A stretch of DNA of 64,000 bases from Acanthosoma haemorrhoidale. Its lineage: Eukaryota; Arthropoda; Insecta; Hemiptera; Acanthosomatidae. The translations under genes were made by a program, and so were the position numbers. The stretch spans positions 112,521,139-112,585,138 of the forward strand of contig OV884011.1 in the NCBI GenBank assembly GCA_930367205.1, written 5' to 3'. The notes under the pieces are model-generated. The model was given only the letters and a program-made list of their open reading frames with translations. It had not been told where the DNA came from and made no database searches. The number at the start of each line of letters is the position of its first letter. The first letter of the stretch is position 1. Of the stretch, positions 62,670 through 64,000 are shown piece after piece.

Positions 62670-63325
62670 TTATTCAAAATAACTTCCAACAACTTCAACG
62701 TCCAACAAGGTTTTTTTTATCCATTTTTCAAAAAAAACATTTTGGCTTTGAATCAACAAATTCGAGAAATAAAAAAGTTTGCCTCGTTTTCATCTTGGAA
62801 TATTTTGTTTTTTAAAAATGGGTCAAATGCTCTAAAAAAATTATAGTAAGTTGATCAGTCAAGTGAATATGATGGCTGTGGTAAAAATTCTATTTTCAGA
62901 TCACATATATTTTTTTTCAAGTTAACAGACAAACATTTTAGCTTCAGCTTTAAGTTTCAGGTGATCAGTCAGATCATGTGTCAACCGCTGGCCCATTTGT
63001 TGATTTTCCTAATAGCAAGAAGGTGTCCTATAACAGAAGTATGGCTGATGTTCAAGTGTTTTGAAAGTTCACTACTTGTCTAATGTTGATTGGCCTCTAC
63101 TGAGACCTTTATTTCATCATCATCAAGCTTTGTTTCTGGCCTTCCACGAGATTCATTCTATAGACTTTTATTTCCGGATTAAAACCTAGAGAACCACCGA
63201 TATACAGCTCTTTCATTCACTGTACCATCACCATAAGTCATATTGATGTTTCGAAAGGCTTTGGAAGCATTATGCCCTAGTTTAACTTCATGTAAGAATA
63301 TAACTCGTAATAGCTCCGATTCCAT
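62670..63325 (-). pseudogene. mariner transposase, internally deleted and disabled
   Basis: Starting at ATG 63325-63323 (- strand) the translation reads MESELLRVIFLHEVKLGHNA, then INMTYGDGTVNERAVYRWFS, ESRGRPETKLDDDEIKVSVE and LSKHLNISHTSVIGHLLAIR: the two helix-turn-helix motifs and GRP linker of mariner. Stops occur after RWFSRF, after NKSL and after ANQH. The middle is missing: no catalytic D,D34D residues. The end (HLTHF, then EFVDSKPKCFFEKWIKK, then VEVVGSYFE and a stop) matches the mariner C-terminus (F..G...LP.RW.K..D..G.YF). Length about 656 nt against roughly 1035 for intact copies. Terminal inverted repeats not recognised. Confidence 0.88.
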
Positions 63326-63329
63326 TAAA

Positions 63330-64000
63330 AGTAAACAATACTAGACACTTGATCACTTAGCAATAAACTGAAAGATATAGCATGAAAATGAAAGAGAAAT
63401 GTCTACAGATTAATTTAATGCCCGCTGTGTTAGTGTTTGTAAACATGGGATGGATTCTTACTTTAATGATTTCATAAAAAATAGATCTGGAATTTCATAA
63501 GTTCCATCCCAATAAAATTTCACGTCTTTTCGCCGAAACTGGTTCGGAAAATTACAAGAAAAATAATTTGCAACCTTGAAAATGATACATATTGGAGGCT
63601 TGAGTACATGTAAATGTGTAGCATATGGTTAATGATAGTAGAAAAGTGACCAGGTTTTTTTTTTGTTTACAATTTTTAATTTTCAAGGATTCCCGTTCAA
63701 CGATTAAAACTAAATTCAATTAGCTAAACATACTTTAAATTGGGGGATTTGAAAACGCCATTTCGATTGTTGAGTCACAAAAGTAAGTTATTTTCAAATT
63801 TTTTTTAAATATCCGATCATCACCTCTGCTACGTTTATGTAAAATATCAGAACATTAAACTTATAATAGATTCTGAGTTGTACCTTGAAAACTTAAAAGT
63901 TAAGGTTAAATTCCTATTATTTATATTTTTTTAACTTACAGTGATTGTATCATATTTAACCGATTTCTCAGTGCACCTATATCTGAAAACTAACAACTTC
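63330..64000. other. AT-rich sequence to the window end
   Basis: No gene or repeat recognised. Confidence 0.3.

Noticed and set aside
1..64000. CRISPR arrays, bacterial operons, endogenous viral genes
   Set aside because: No regularly spaced repeats, no compact co-directional gene runs and no viral protein motifs were seen.

Overview
The window is eukaryotic nuclear DNA. It is AT-rich and gene-poor, with long homopolymer runs, spliceosomal introns, and relics of mariner, Tc1-like, hAT and Jockey/X-element-like transposons. This points to an arthropod, most likely an insect. I cannot name the species. There is no sign of bacterial operons, CRISPR arrays or rRNA.

One gene is well supported. 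An 11-exon gene on the + strand (CDS 990-10696, poly(A) signal near 10923) joins in frame through consensus splice sites into a 522-residue protein. I identify it as augmin subunit HAUS5 (Dgt5 in Drosophila). Augmin recruits gamma-tubulin to spindle microtubules. The introns carry old transposon sequence. Intron 3 (2675-5965) holds a decayed Jockey-like LINE interrupted by an LTR-like repeat, intron 1 a hAT C-terminus, and introns 2 and 9 tRNA-derived SINE-like pieces.

From about 11 kb to 64 kb I find no convincing host gene. The region is a graveyard of mobile elements: a hAT transposase relic (about 12.9-14.25 kb, -), a probable RNase H relic (about 16 kb, -), a Jockey-type ORF1 relic (22.2-22.7 kb, -), Jockey RT fragments (59.8-60.0 kb, +), a probable LINE 3' end (44.2-44.6 kb, -), a Tc1-like relic (45.2-45.4 kb, +), an internally deleted mariner (62.7-63.3 kb, -) and a 110-bp mariner-type MITE (49852-49961).

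Several repeat families seem worth naming because they recur within the window: (L) an LTR- or promoter-like repeat at 3570-3940 (+), 34693-35345 (-) and 56938-57660 (-), the last two with TATA boxes in matching places; (R) a repeat of about 320 bp at 19809 and 34211; (M) a long-inverted-repeat MITE at 27.1-27.5 kb and 31.9-32.5 kb with a solo arm at 26.2 kb; (S) a GC-richer SINE-like repeat at 17.2, 21.9, 41.7 and 50.6 kb; (P) a diverged pair of about 700 bp at 38.2 and 45.8 kb. I found no new defence or metabolic system. The most unusual items are the L and M families and the nested insertion in HAUS5 intron 3. All homology calls were made by eye from translated motifs, without database searches.
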